A program made the translations under genes and the position numbers. A stretch of DNA of 64,000 nucleotides from Bacteroidota bacterium (GTDB lineage: Bacteria; Bacteroidota; Ignavibacteria; Kryptoniales; JAKASW01): the NCBI GenBank assembly GCA_023480735.1, contig JAMCXB010000044.1:1-64000 (forward strand). Reading direction: 5' to 3'. The notes under the pieces were generated by a model. That model saw nothing but the letters and a program-made list of their open reading frames with translations, was not told the DNA's origin and did no database searches. Below are positions 54,230-62,494 of the stretch, in pieces. Each line of letters opens with the position of its first letter. Within the stretch, counting starts at the first letter, position 1.

Positions 54230-55180
54230 ATGCTGAATTACGTTTGGCTCGGATTAATAGTGATCGGGGTTCTCGCGGCTGCAGGCAGCGATATTTATGA
54301 CGCTTCAACGAATCGTTATCGCAACGGGGAACAGTTCGAACTTCAATACGACAGCACTTCGGCAACCGCGGCTGTCGTGAGCTACAGCAAGCAATACTAC
54401 GACAGGTTTTACGGGGTTCATATCGAAGCGAAAGACACACTAAGCTTCCCGGCAACGATTACTCGCAACTCGATGCAAATCAAGTTGGGCGACACAACGC
54501 CGGAACTATGGCAGACTGTCGCCAAGACCGCAGATGACTCCAAAGAAATTACTGCAACCGTTGTGAAGAGAAGCGGAAACAACATTCTTATCCTTCTTCC
54601 TGTCACTAATCTCGTCAGAACGAAGGCAGTATTAGATGCGGTAATAAGCTACAGTACAATGGCAGTAGAAATTGCAATCGGATTAATCGGAGTCATGGCA
54701 TTCTGGCTTGGAATGATGAAACTTGCCGAAGACAGCGGCCTCATAAGAATCATTGCCCGAATGATGAGACCGATAATGACGAGGATTTTTCCTGAAATCC
54801 CGCCTGACCACCCGGCCATCGGCGCAATGATAATGAACATTGCAGCTAACATGCTCGGGCTCAGCAACGCGGCGACTCCGTTCGGATTGAGGGCAATGGA
54901 AGAACTAAACAGCCTGAACCCTCAGAAAGGGACGGCAACGAACGCTATGGTGACCTTTCTTGCCATCAACACAGCAGGCCTCACACTAATCCCTGCAACG
55001 GCGATAGCGGTGCGGGCAGCCATCGGTTCGAAGGACCCGACTATTATACTCCTCACGTCTTTCTTCGGGGCCGGGCTCGCGACCATTGCTGGAATAGCCG
55101 CCGCAAAAATACTACAAAGGTTGAAGGTATATCGATTCGACAAGACAAGTCCGGAGAATCCGGGGGTGGCAGAGAAATGA
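54230..55180 (+). CDS. SpmA-like membrane protein (nucleoside-recognition Gate domain)
   Basis: A 316-residue polytopic protein. One N-terminal helix (YVWLGLIVIGVLAAAGSDI), an exported domain of about 110 residues, then the Gate domain: IAIGLIGVMAFWLGMMKLAE, HPAIGAMIMNIAANMLGLSN, AATPFGLRAMEELNSLNP and VTFLAINTAGLTLIPATAIA. The GxxNAATPxGLKAM pattern is the hallmark of spore maturation protein A homologues, which also occur in non-sporing Bacteroidota. The extra N-terminal soluble domain is common to that branch. SpmA and SpmB act together and their cargo is unknown. The ATG follows the amidase stop by 1 nt and the 3' end overlaps spmB. Confidence 0.83.
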   Translation: MLNYVWLGLIVIGVLAAAGSDIYDASTNRYRNGEQFELQYDSTSATAAVVSYSKQYYDRFYGVHIEAKDTLSFPATITRNSMQIKLGDTTPELWQTVAKTADDSKEITATVVKRSGNNILILLPVTNLVRTKAVLDAVISYSTMAVEIAIGLIGVMAFWLGMMKLAEDSGLIRIIARMMRPIMTRIFPEIPPDHPAIGAMIMNIAANMLGLSNAATPFGLRAMEELNSLNPQKGTATNAMVTFLAINTAGLTLIPATAIAVRAAIGSKDPTIILLTSFFGAGLATIAGIAAAKILQRLKVYRFDKTSPENPGVAEK

Positions 55181-55716
55181 TTAAGGATATCCTTCAGTCC
55201 CTTTCGATAATTGCCATCCCCCTGATAATTGCCGTCTTCGTGATTTATGCGGCGAGGAAGAAAGTCCCTGTTTACGAGAGCTTCGTTGTCGGCGCAAAAG
55301 GCGGATTTGACGTTGCCATAAAGATCATTCCATACCTGGTTGCAATGCTCGTTGCAATCGGTATTTTCCGCGCAAGCGGAGCGATGAGTATTTTCGTCGG
55401 CGCGCTTTCACCTTTAGCACATCTGATAGGAATGCCACCGGAAGCTTTGCCCATGGCTATCCTGAGACCGCTGAGCGGCAGCGGATCGCTTGGCCTCATG
55501 ACAGACATAATGAAGCGGTATGGACCCGATTCGTTTATCGGTGTGTTGGTATCAACAATGTATGGAAGCAGCGAAACTACTTTCTATGTAATTGCTGTTT
55601 ATTTCGGTGCAGTCAATATTTATCGTACCCGTCACGCGGTAGCGGCGGGACTTATTGCAGATGCCGTCGGGATGCTTGGCGCTTTGCTGATTTGCAGGAT
55701 CCTGTTCGGGAGTTGA
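55177..55716 (+). CDS. SpmB-like membrane protein
   Basis: A 179-residue partner of the preceding SpmA-like protein, with four or five membrane helices. Motifs: VPVYESFVVGAKGGFDVAIK, IIPYLVAMLVAIGIFRASGA, MAILRPLSGSGSLGLMTDIM (the conserved RPLSGSG element of SpmB) and GVLVSTMYGSSETTFYVIAV (GSSETTFY). These define the spore maturation protein B family. The ATGA overlap with spmA indicates a fixed pair. The pairing with an upstream amidase suggests cell-envelope maturation (inference). Confidence 0.87.
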   Translation: MIKDILQSLSIIAIPLIIAVFVIYAARKKVPVYESFVVGAKGGFDVAIKIIPYLVAMLVAIGIFRASGAMSIFVGALSPLAHLIGMPPEALPMAILRPLSGSGSLGLMTDIMKRYGPDSFIGVLVSTMYGSSETTFYVIAVYFGAVNIYRTRHAVAAGLIADAVGMLGALLICRILFGS

Positions 55717-55738
55717 TAATCAAGTTACTGGGAAGTTG

Positions 55739-57070
55739 ATGAAACTGTTTGTTGCCTTAAGTATATCTATTCTTGTGCTGGTATCCGACTCTTTTGCACA
55801 AAACTACAATGGATCCATTCTCCCCACGGATCAGAACGAGATATCCGGCGGTCTTGGAATAACCTGGATAACCGACAATGGAGGAGAACCTGTACCTTAT
55901 TACTCTATAGGAGTCCTTCCAGACCTATCGTTCGGGAAGATAGGAGTAGGCCTCGATTTTACCCTCCTTGTATCGAGCAAGGATGGAACAATCCGCAAAG
56001 TAGATTGGTCGAACGGAGCCTACCGCAGAATAATCCGGTACATCAGATGGGGACAAAAACACGACCCTGTGTATGCTCAGGTCGGACAACTCTACGCGGC
56101 GACTCTCGGCTATGGGCTTATCGTGGATAATTACGACAACAGTCCCAGTTATGACGATCGAAGGATCGGTGGGGAGTTTGACGTTGACCTGTCGAAGTTC
56201 GGCTTCGAAACAATGTACGGCGACTTCCAGCGGCCGGGTGTGATGGGAGGAAGACTTTACCTGCGTCCTCTTAAGTTCACCAATCTTGCAGATTTTCCGG
56301 TGCTCGGTGGCCTGGAACTCGGAGCAACTTTCGTCACCGATCAGAATTCCAACTCAGGCGTAATCGGCGCGACATATAACCAGACCACTCAGCGCGACAG
56401 CGTCTTCAAAGACAAAGGAGAGATCGCGGAATTCGGGCTTGATGCAGGATTCCCGGTTCTGAGATCCCCGTTTGTCGATCTTGATGCCTACTACGCCTTT
56501 GCCCAGTTCAAGCATTTCGGTCACGGTTCTGCTCTTGGTGTGATGGGAACATTCCGCGGACTGGGACTCGCAACCGCTTCCGTAAAGATCGAACGGCAAT
56601 TCATAGGAAACCAATTCATACCAGAATACTTCGACCAGTTCTATGAACTGACACGCTTCACTCCAAACGACAGCATAATCAGCAAGGCTTCGCAGCTTGA
56701 GAATATGAAGAGTTCGGCCGGCTGGTACGGCCAGGTAACGGTCTCCTTGATGCAGAACTTCAAGATCCTCGGAGGATACCGCGGGATAGACCATGACCCA
56801 ATCGGAGGGCTGCTCAACCTGGAGACAAGATTTCCGAATGTGATCCCGATGATAGTGTTCAATGCAGGGTATGACAGATGGGGAGTGAGGGGGATCAAGG
56901 ATCTATTCAGGCTCGACAACAGATCTCTCTTATATGTTTTCGTAGGTTATGAGCCCTATCCGTTCATGACAGTAGGCCTGAATTACTACTGGACATTCAT
57001 CCCGGAAAACGGCACATACGTTGTCCAAAGAAGGGTTTCCCCGGGCGTGATGCTCAACTTTACCTTCTAA
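55739..57070 (+). CDS. Outer-membrane beta-barrel protein, unknown function
   Basis: A 443-residue protein with signal peptide (LFVALSISILVLVSDSFAQ) and, throughout, amphipathic strands rich in aromatic residues (LDFTLLVSS, YAQVGQLYAATLGYGLIVDN, LDAYYAFAQFKHFGHG, ending VSPGVMLNFTF with a terminal Phe typical of BAM substrates). No TonB plug, peptidoglycan-binding or CxxCH motif is seen. The ATG at 55739 has GGAAG just upstream; TTG 55736 is rejected. It stands 56 bp before the diheme cytochrome gene on the same strand, so it may form an outer-membrane complex with the next two products (inference). Confidence 0.75.
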   Translation: MKLFVALSISILVLVSDSFAQNYNGSILPTDQNEISGGLGITWITDNGGEPVPYYSIGVLPDLSFGKIGVGLDFTLLVSSKDGTIRKVDWSNGAYRRIIRYIRWGQKHDPVYAQVGQLYAATLGYGLIVDNYDNSPSYDDRRIGGEFDVDLSKFGFETMYGDFQRPGVMGGRLYLRPLKFTNLADFPVLGGLELGATFVTDQNSNSGVIGATYNQTTQRDSVFKDKGEIAEFGLDAGFPVLRSPFVDLDAYYAFAQFKHFGHGSALGVMGTFRGLGLATASVKIERQFIGNQFIPEYFDQFYELTRFTPNDSIISKASQLENMKSSAGWYGQVTVSLMQNFKILGGYRGIDHDPIGGLLNLETRFPNVIPMIVFNAGYDRWGVRGIKDLFRLDNRSLLYVFVGYEPYPFMTVGLNYYWTFIPENGTYVVQRRVSPGVMLNFTF

Positions 57071-57126
57071 GGTAGGAACCTTTCCGGTTGTCTTCTCTGT
57101 TAAAAAAATAAAATGGAGAAGCACCT

Positions 57127-57534
57127 GTGAAAAGAACCTGGATTGTTGTTACTGCCTTAATTCTAATCGTACTTGGCAGCCTATTTTCCCACGACCTGGT
57201 TTTTGCCAAACAGAAACCCGAGCCATCCTTCGCAAAGAACCTGCAGGTGCTCACCTTCGTGAAGTCAAAGAAGGAATTGAAGAGCTGGATGAACATGATG
57301 AAGAAAAGCCTCGGCGTCAATTGCAGCTACTGTCATAATACGCAGAACTATGCCAGCGACGCGAAGGTGGCAAAACGCAGGGCTCGGATGATGCTGAAGA
57401 TGCTGGTTCAGATCAGGCAAGAGTATTTCGCCTTTCCAAACGCAAAGAAACCGACCTGCTATACCTGCCATCAGGGACATAAAAGGCCCGTCAACATACC
57501 CCCGGGTGGATTCAAGAACTTCAGCGACAATTGA
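57127..57534 (+). CDS. Diheme c-type cytochrome of the reaction-centre-cytochrome type
   Basis: A 135-residue exported protein. N-terminal signal (WIVVTALILIVLGSLF), then VLTFVKSKKELKSWMNMMKK, a first heme motif SLGVNCSYCHNTQNY (CxxCH at about residues 66-70) and a second KKPTCYTCHQGHKRP (about 111-115). A helix with Met residues placed before each CxxCH is the layout of the photosynthetic reaction-centre cytochrome c domain, here in a small two-heme version used by non-phototrophs. It should shuttle electrons in the periplasm. Between a barrel gene and a heme-barrel gene it is the natural candidate to pass electrons to the outer membrane (inference). Confidence 0.87.
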   Translation: MKRTWIVVTALILIVLGSLFSHDLVFAKQKPEPSFAKNLQVLTFVKSKKELKSWMNMMKKSLGVNCSYCHNTQNYASDAKVAKRRARMMLKMLVQIRQEYFAFPNAKKPTCYTCHQGHKRPVNIPPGGFKNFSDN

Positions 57535-57588
57535 GAAGTCACGAACAGTCGAAGGGTTTCCGCCTTCCCCAGAAGTAGCGGAGGTAAT

Positions 57589-58674
57589 ATGCGCCTGACA
57601 CTATTAATTTTCTTAGCTGCCGTAAATGCGGCTTTTGCACTCCCCCGATTTGCAATCCTGGAAGGGATGCAGTGCATAAACTGTCACATTAACCCGACAG
57701 GCGGCGAACTCAGAAGTCCGGAAGAAGCCTCAGACTTCATGGACCACCATCTCAGCTTCATACCCGCGCATGGCCACGAATTCAAGTTCGATCCAAACCT
57801 TGGAAAAGACATTCTTATCGGCGGAGATGTAAGGTTCCAATATCTTTACGACGGTCAAATGAAGAAGACGACATTCCAGTCAATGGAAGGAGCCATCTAC
57901 TCTGCGATCCACCTCTACTCTTCGACTAGACTCTATGTAAAATACGATTTCGTGAATTCGGCCTACGAAGCATACGGAATGTATAATTTCAATGAAGACA
58001 ACTCCTACGTGAAGGTTGGCGCTTTTTCACCTTCTTACGGAATCAGGCTCGACGACCACACTGCCTACACACGCGGAGGAAACTTCGGCCTTCTGCAGGG
58101 CATTCCCCTCTTGGGGTTGATCTTTTCCCCCGATTACCGTGACCTCGGTGTAGAACTCGGCTCGAAGTTCGGCAGGTTTTTTATCACGGCAGACGCTACA
58201 AACGGAAACGGCCTGACCAATTACGATTTCAATTCGCAGAAGGCGTTCATCGGCAGGGTGGAGTATATGACCCATGGTTTTGTGAATCTTATGATGGGAG
58301 CTTCGGGTTATTTTAGCGGAGGTACCAAGATGTGGGGGGCGCACGCCGGGATTGGAATCGGAAGACGGCTTTCAATCCTCGTGGAGTACGACTGGGCAAG
58401 GTCGCTGCCGACAGTCCTGCCGGTCCATTCGTTGTCCAACGCATCGTTCGTGGAAGCAAGCTATTATTTCACAAGCGGCCTGTTTGGAGTCGCAAGGTTC
58501 GACTATTTCAAACAGTACCCCGGCGGACCGACTTACTACAGGTATATAATCGGGGCGGACGTGTTCCCGATTCCACACATCGACTTCATACCACAGGTCC
58601 GATTCAACACAACGAATGTCGTCGGGGCTCCGCAGCCCGTAGAGGCTCTGATCCAGTCACACATTTACTTCTGA
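57589..58674 (+). CDS. Outer-membrane beta-barrel with an N-terminal heme c motif
   Basis: A 361-residue protein: signal peptide (LTLLIFLAAVNAAFALP), immediately a single heme-binding site LEGMQCINCHINPTGGELR (CxxCH at residues 29-33), then a porin-like barrel. Strands include GGDVRFQYLYDGQ, SSTRLYVKYDFVNS, SFVEASYYFTSGLFGVARFD, and the C-terminus ends LIQSHIYF with a final Phe. The motif sits right after the signal cleavage site, so the heme would lie at the periplasmic mouth of the barrel. Known porin-cytochrome conduits use separate polypeptides; a one-chain version is unusual. It follows the diheme cytochrome by 54 bp. Electron transfer across the outer membrane is inferred. Confidence 0.85.
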   Translation: MRLTLLIFLAAVNAAFALPRFAILEGMQCINCHINPTGGELRSPEEASDFMDHHLSFIPAHGHEFKFDPNLGKDILIGGDVRFQYLYDGQMKKTTFQSMEGAIYSAIHLYSSTRLYVKYDFVNSAYEAYGMYNFNEDNSYVKVGAFSPSYGIRLDDHTAYTRGGNFGLLQGIPLLGLIFSPDYRDLGVELGSKFGRFFITADATNGNGLTNYDFNSQKAFIGRVEYMTHGFVNLMMGASGYFSGGTKMWGAHAGIGIGRRLSILVEYDWARSLPTVLPVHSLSNASFVEASYYFTSGLFGVARFDYFKQYPGGPTYYRYIIGADVFPIPHIDFIPQVRFNTTNVVGAPQPVEALIQSHIYF

Positions 58675-58797
58675 AACCGAACCCATGTTGTGAGAGAAAC
58701 CAGAAAGCGTGCTCTTTGACTCGTTCAGTCCCTTACATGATTAATTAGACCACAAGAGACACGCAGAAGAAGTTATCCCCTGTTCGCTTTGTGATCC

Positions 58798-58850
58798 AGT
58801 GTCTCTGTGGCCGGATTTGTTTTGTTTCACTCTTTCCACAGAGACACTGA
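58798..58850. repeat. 14-bp inverted repeat between convergent genes
   Basis: CAGTGTCTCTGTGG (58798-58811) pairs perfectly with CCACAGAGACACTG (58837-58850) over a 25-nt loop that includes TTTGTTTTGTTT. A partial third copy (CCACAAGAGACACGCAG) lies at 58751. It can serve as a bidirectional terminator for the heme-barrel and C1 peptidase genes. Confidence 0.55.
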
Positions 58851-58938
58851 GACCTTGCAGACAGCTGCTATAGAAGGCCGCGCGTTGCGGCTTACCCATG
58901 GTCAACGTCCCGAAGAACGCGACCGAGTTGTCGAATGT

Positions 58939-60174
58939 TTACATCCCCATTTTCTTTGCGATCTCTGGTATCGCGCTCTTAGGAAGCATTATACCCAGCA
59001 TTTTCAGCTTAACATAATCTTCGCTGTAAAAGAAGTACCCGGGGTGAATCTTGTTGTTTCTTATCCCTGACGCCGAATCCTTAATCAAATACCAATCCTT
59101 GCCGTCCTTATGAGTATATCCTATTAGATGAATGCCATGATCGTCGCCTGTAGTACCGTTGTAAAACCTGAAGATGCGTGCGCTGGCGTCGATATACTGA
59201 GAAGGGATGTCGTAGCTCGGAATCACGGCTATGCCCGCCTGTCCGTTAATACCAGGTTCAGAGACATCGCCCCAGATCGCCATTGTGTAACCGGAACGCA
59301 CCGCATGCTTAATTGTGTCCATGAAGACGTGCAAGGGAACGTTTATATAAGCCTTGCTGTGCCACCAGTTATCCGGGACGTTGTACTCGGTCCAGGTATA
59401 ATACGGGCGGTCGGAGAATGAAACGAGCGATACATAATCGTCCAGGTTGAGCTTCACCACGTTATCAAGATATTGTTTCGGTGTCATCATCTGCCCGTCA
59501 ACCTCGATCTTATCGGGCGGCGTGCCCATATAGTGGTCAAGGATAGACTTGACGGTGTTCACAACCGTCGTTTCATCCCATGCGTTTGCTTTCTTGACGG
59601 AATTCAGGTATGAAACGAGTTCCGCGATAAGCTTTGAATGATCATAAAAAGGTTGACCTTTCAGAAGTCCTGTATAGTCTTTCTCAGGAACGATGCCGTG
59701 CTCCTTCCACACCCGCAGCACTGCATTCGCCTCCGAGCCTTCGGCGAATCTGGAGGTCCCTCTCGACTCTACATATCCGCGTGCCTTATCCACGTATTCC
59801 CAGTAAACAGTATACATCTCCGAGAACTTCATTTTCCTATGGGTCAGACGATAGACCTCCGATTCAAGAAAAGATGTTGTGGAGAAACACCAGCACGTGC
59901 CGGTATTTCCCTGCGAAATGGATGGATTGGCCCAGTACCGGGTAAAGTCATCAATCGACTTCGGCGCATCAAACTTACTGAAATCAACACTGATCGCCTT
60001 CCTGACAGTGGTGTCCTTCGGGTGATAAAATTCCTGAAGTGAAGTCTCGATGGAGTCAAAGAATTCGTTCTTTGGTTGAATGAATATTGCTGAGTCGCGT
60101 TGCGCGACCTGCGAAAAAGAGGTCCCACACAATGAAGCTAGAAACACTGCCGAGACAAGAATCAACTTCTTCAT
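58939..60174 (-). CDS. Exported C1-family cysteine peptidase (bleomycin hydrolase-like)
   Basis: A 411-residue papain-fold protein with a signal peptide (LILVSAVFLASLCGTSFSQ), unlike cytosolic bleomycin hydrolases. The oxyanion Gln and catalytic Cys are in NPSISQGNTGTCWCFSTTSF (Cys at about residue 95). The catalytic His is in DDHGIHLIGYTHKDG (about 350). The third position reads WYLIKDSASG, Asp instead of the usual Asn (ENSWG). From memory the Asp is common in the Bacteroidota branch. It ends YFFYSEDYVKLKMLGIMLPK. It is monocistronic and convergent with the heme-barrel gene. Likely an extracytoplasmic peptidase or aminopeptidase C. Confidence 0.85.
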   Translation of the reverse strand: MKKLILVSAVFLASLCGTSFSQVAQRDSAIFIQPKNEFFDSIETSLQEFYHPKDTTVRKAISVDFSKFDAPKSIDDFTRYWANPSISQGNTGTCWCFSTTSFLESEVYRLTHRKMKFSEMYTVYWEYVDKARGYVESRGTSRFAEGSEANAVLRVWKEHGIVPEKDYTGLLKGQPFYDHSKLIAELVSYLNSVKKANAWDETTVVNTVKSILDHYMGTPPDKIEVDGQMMTPKQYLDNVVKLNLDDYVSLVSFSDRPYYTWTEYNVPDNWWHSKAYINVPLHVFMDTIKHAVRSGYTMAIWGDVSEPGINGQAGIAVIPSYDIPSQYIDASARIFRFYNGTTGDDHGIHLIGYTHKDGKDWYLIKDSASGIRNNKIHPGYFFYSEDYVKLKMLGIMLPKSAIPEIAKKMGM

Positions 60175-60324
60175 AATTTGTCCTCAGATAATTGATTGGT
60201 TATAAGTTTGACAATATTACTTAATCAAACGAGTGAAAGCAAACTCAAGGAGGCGGAATAGGCACCTTTTCGTTTTGGCAAGTCGTAATCATTGAGACGT
60301 TCATGCTGCCTTATGAGAGTCTCT

Positions 60325-61749
60325 CTACAGTATTCTCTCAATCCTCAATGTATTTGTCGTCCCGCGGGCAAGGAGCGGCGTGCCGGCAGTCAGGACGTAT
60401 GTATCCCCCGGTGATGCGAGCGACTTCGATTTCAGGATAGAGCTCACCTGGGCTAGCATCGCATCCGTATCGGCCAGTGAGGACACTTCAACGGGAACGA
60501 CACCCCAGATCAACAGAAGCTTCCTCACAACATCTACACTCTCGGTCAGAGCGAAAATCGGCACCTGGGGTCTGTACTTGGACAGGGCACGTGCGGTGGT
60601 TCCGGTGTTTGTTATCGGAATGATGAAAGCAGCATCCACAAAGTTCGCCAGCGAGCAGGCGACCTCCGCTATCGCATCCGTGAAATCATCGCGTACCGCT
60701 TTGTAATTCAGTTTCCGCTCGATCAGACTCAGCTGCGATTCAGCCATCTTCACAATTGAGACCATGGTCCTGACCGCTTCGACAGGAAAGTTGCCCGCCG
60801 ACGTTTCGCCGCTCAGCATGACCGCGTCCGTCCCGTCGAACACGGCATTAGCCACATCTGTCGCCTCTGCTCTTGTCGGACGCGGCTCCCGGATCATCGA
60901 ATCGAGCATCTGGGTTGCCGTGATTACCGGTTTACCGTATTCGTTGCACTTTCTAATGATTATCTTCTGCAATATCGGCACTTTTTCAATCGGCACCTCG
61001 ACACCCAGATCACCTCTGGCAACCATTATCGCATCGCTTGCATCTATGATCGAATCGATCTCGTCCACCGCCTCCGGTTTTTCAATCTTTGCTATTATTC
61101 CCTGTCCGCCTCCAAGCCGCTCAAGCAGTGCTCTGAGTTCAAGCACGTCGGCAGCATGCCGGACAAATGACAGTGCTATGAAATCAACTGAGTTCTCAAT
61201 CCCAAACCGCAGGTCGTCCTTGTCCTTCTCGGTCAGCGATGGAATACTGACGTTGACACCGGGAAGATTGATTCCCTTGTGCGAACCCAGCGGGCCTCCG
61301 TTTACTACCACACATTCTACTGAGGCAACCGACACAGCCTTTGCCTTCAGCTCAAGGAGGCCATCGTCCATCAGTATCCTGTCTCCCGGAACCACATCCT
61401 TGACAAGTCCTTCATAGGTTACAGGGATTACACCCGCGCTATGGGAAGAATCGCCAACCGCAAGCGTGACCGTTTCTCCGTTCTTCAGCTCGATAACATT
61501 GTCCAGTTTCCCGACTCTTATCTTTGGCCCCTGAAGGTCCTGGATTATTGCAAATCGCTGCTGAGTTTCCACTTCAAGCCGCCGTATAATGTCTATGTGC
61601 CTGGCATGCTCTTCATGCGTTCCATGCGAGAAATTCAGTCGGAAAACATCTGCTCCTGCGTCGACAAGCTCTCTTATTCTTTCGGCTGAATCCGAGGAAG
61701 GCCCCAGCGTACAAATTATCTTCGTTTTTCTATGTTCATTTCTTTGCAT
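60325..61749 (-). CDS. pyk: Pyruvate kinase
   Basis: Last step of glycolysis: phosphoenolpyruvate + ADP to pyruvate + ATP. The 474-residue chain has KTKIICTLGPSSDSAERIRE, VFRLNFSHGTHEEH, IIQDLQGPKIRVGKL, the signature IIAKIEKPEAVDEIDSIIDA with the catalytic Lys, VARGDLGVEVP, ATQMLDSMIREPRPTRAEAT and VMLSGETSAGNFPVEAV. The C-terminal alpha/beta domain follows without a PEP-utiliser extension. The ATG at 61749 gives the usual start and has GGAG 9 bp upstream, inside the end of the sirtuin gene (14-bp overlap). The 24 extra upstream codons are rejected. Confidence 0.95.
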   Translation of the reverse strand: MQRNEHRKTKIICTLGPSSDSAERIRELVDAGADVFRLNFSHGTHEEHARHIDIIRRLEVETQQRFAIIQDLQGPKIRVGKLDNVIELKNGETVTLAVGDSSHSAGVIPVTYEGLVKDVVPGDRILMDDGLLELKAKAVSVASVECVVVNGGPLGSHKGINLPGVNVSIPSLTEKDKDDLRFGIENSVDFIALSFVRHAADVLELRALLERLGGGQGIIAKIEKPEAVDEIDSIIDASDAIMVARGDLGVEVPIEKVPILQKIIIRKCNEYGKPVITATQMLDSMIREPRPTRAEATDVANAVFDGTDAVMLSGETSAGNFPVEAVRTMVSIVKMAESQLSLIERKLNYKAVRDDFTDAIAEVACSLANFVDAAFIIPITNTGTTARALSKYRPQVPIFALTESVDVVRKLLLIWGVVPVEVSSLADTDAMLAQVSSILKSKSLASPGDTYVLTAGTPLLARGTTNTLRIERIL

Positions 61750-62488
61750 CTCTTCGGAACTCCTTGATTCCATTGACGATTTCTGATAACACTTCTGATG
61801 CCGGGCCCTGAATCGAAACATCGGCGAATTCTGAGAGCGGCGTTTCCTCCGTATTGATTTCGACTATCTTGCCGCTGTTTCTCTTGACAGTCATCGGCAG
61901 ATTCGCCGCCGGGTAAACCACTGCCGACGTACCGACCACAAACATGATGTCCGCCTCGGATGCAGCCGCTTCGGCGGCGTTCCATTGATCGGTCGGCAAC
62001 ATCTCCCCGAACCATACGATATCGGGCCTTATTAATCCACCGCATTCGTTACACTTGAAAGAACCGTTCTTGTCGAATTCTTCTCCGTCGTATCTTTTGC
62101 CGCAGCCGAGACAGTAGTTCCTCTCGATGTTTCCGTGAAGCTCTATCACGGTCTCAGATCCTGCACGTTCGTGAAGGTTGTCGATATTCTGAGTGATGAC
62201 AGCAAATATCGGAAAGAGAGTCGCCATCTCAACCAGTGCGAGATGCGCGCCGTTTGGTTTTGCAACTCGAGTCACCTGCCTGCGGTGCTTGTACCATTCC
62301 GATACGAGCTCAGGATTCCTAAGAAATGCTCCGAAGTCCGCAAGCTCCTCCGGCTTCAACTTGTTCCAAATGCCGTCCGTCCCCCTGAAAGTCGGGATCC
62401 CGCTCTCTGCGGAAATCCCCGCTCCGGTGAGCGCCACTACATTCCGTGCCGTCGAGATTTCAGGCAAAATATCAGTTGGTACTTTCAA
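61736..62488 (-). CDS. cobB: NAD-dependent protein deacylase (sirtuin)
   Basis: A 250-residue Sir2-family enzyme that removes acyl groups from lysines using NAD. Motifs: VVALTGAGISAESGIPTFRG (NAD-binding, residues 18-37), ITQNIDNLHERAGSETVIEL (QNID and the catalytic-His segment ELHGN, about 98-120), a four-Cys zinc module (CLGCGKRY ... CNECGG), PDIVWFGEMLP and VVGTSAVVYPAANLP. The pattern is that of bacterial class U/III desuccinylase-deacetylases; the Y/R acyl-selective pair (YxxR) is seen as WYKHRRQ near residue 66. It overlaps pyk by 14 bp, which suggests co-expression and possibly control of central metabolism by acylation. Confidence 0.93.
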   Translation of the reverse strand: MKVPTDILPEISTARNVVALTGAGISAESGIPTFRGTDGIWNKLKPEELADFGAFLRNPELVSEWYKHRRQVTRVAKPNGAHLALVEMATLFPIFAVITQNIDNLHERAGSETVIELHGNIERNYCLGCGKRYDGEEFDKNGSFKCNECGGLIRPDIVWFGEMLPTDQWNAAEAAASEADIMFVVGTSAVVYPAANLPMTVKRNSGKIVEINTEETPLSEFADVSIQGPASEVLSEIVNGIKEFRRDAKK

Positions 62489-62494
62489 AGCAGA

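Noticed and set aside
60764-61417. 217-residue plus-strand frame opposite pyruvate kinase
   Set aside because: Ser/Thr-rich antisense translation of conserved pyk codons.
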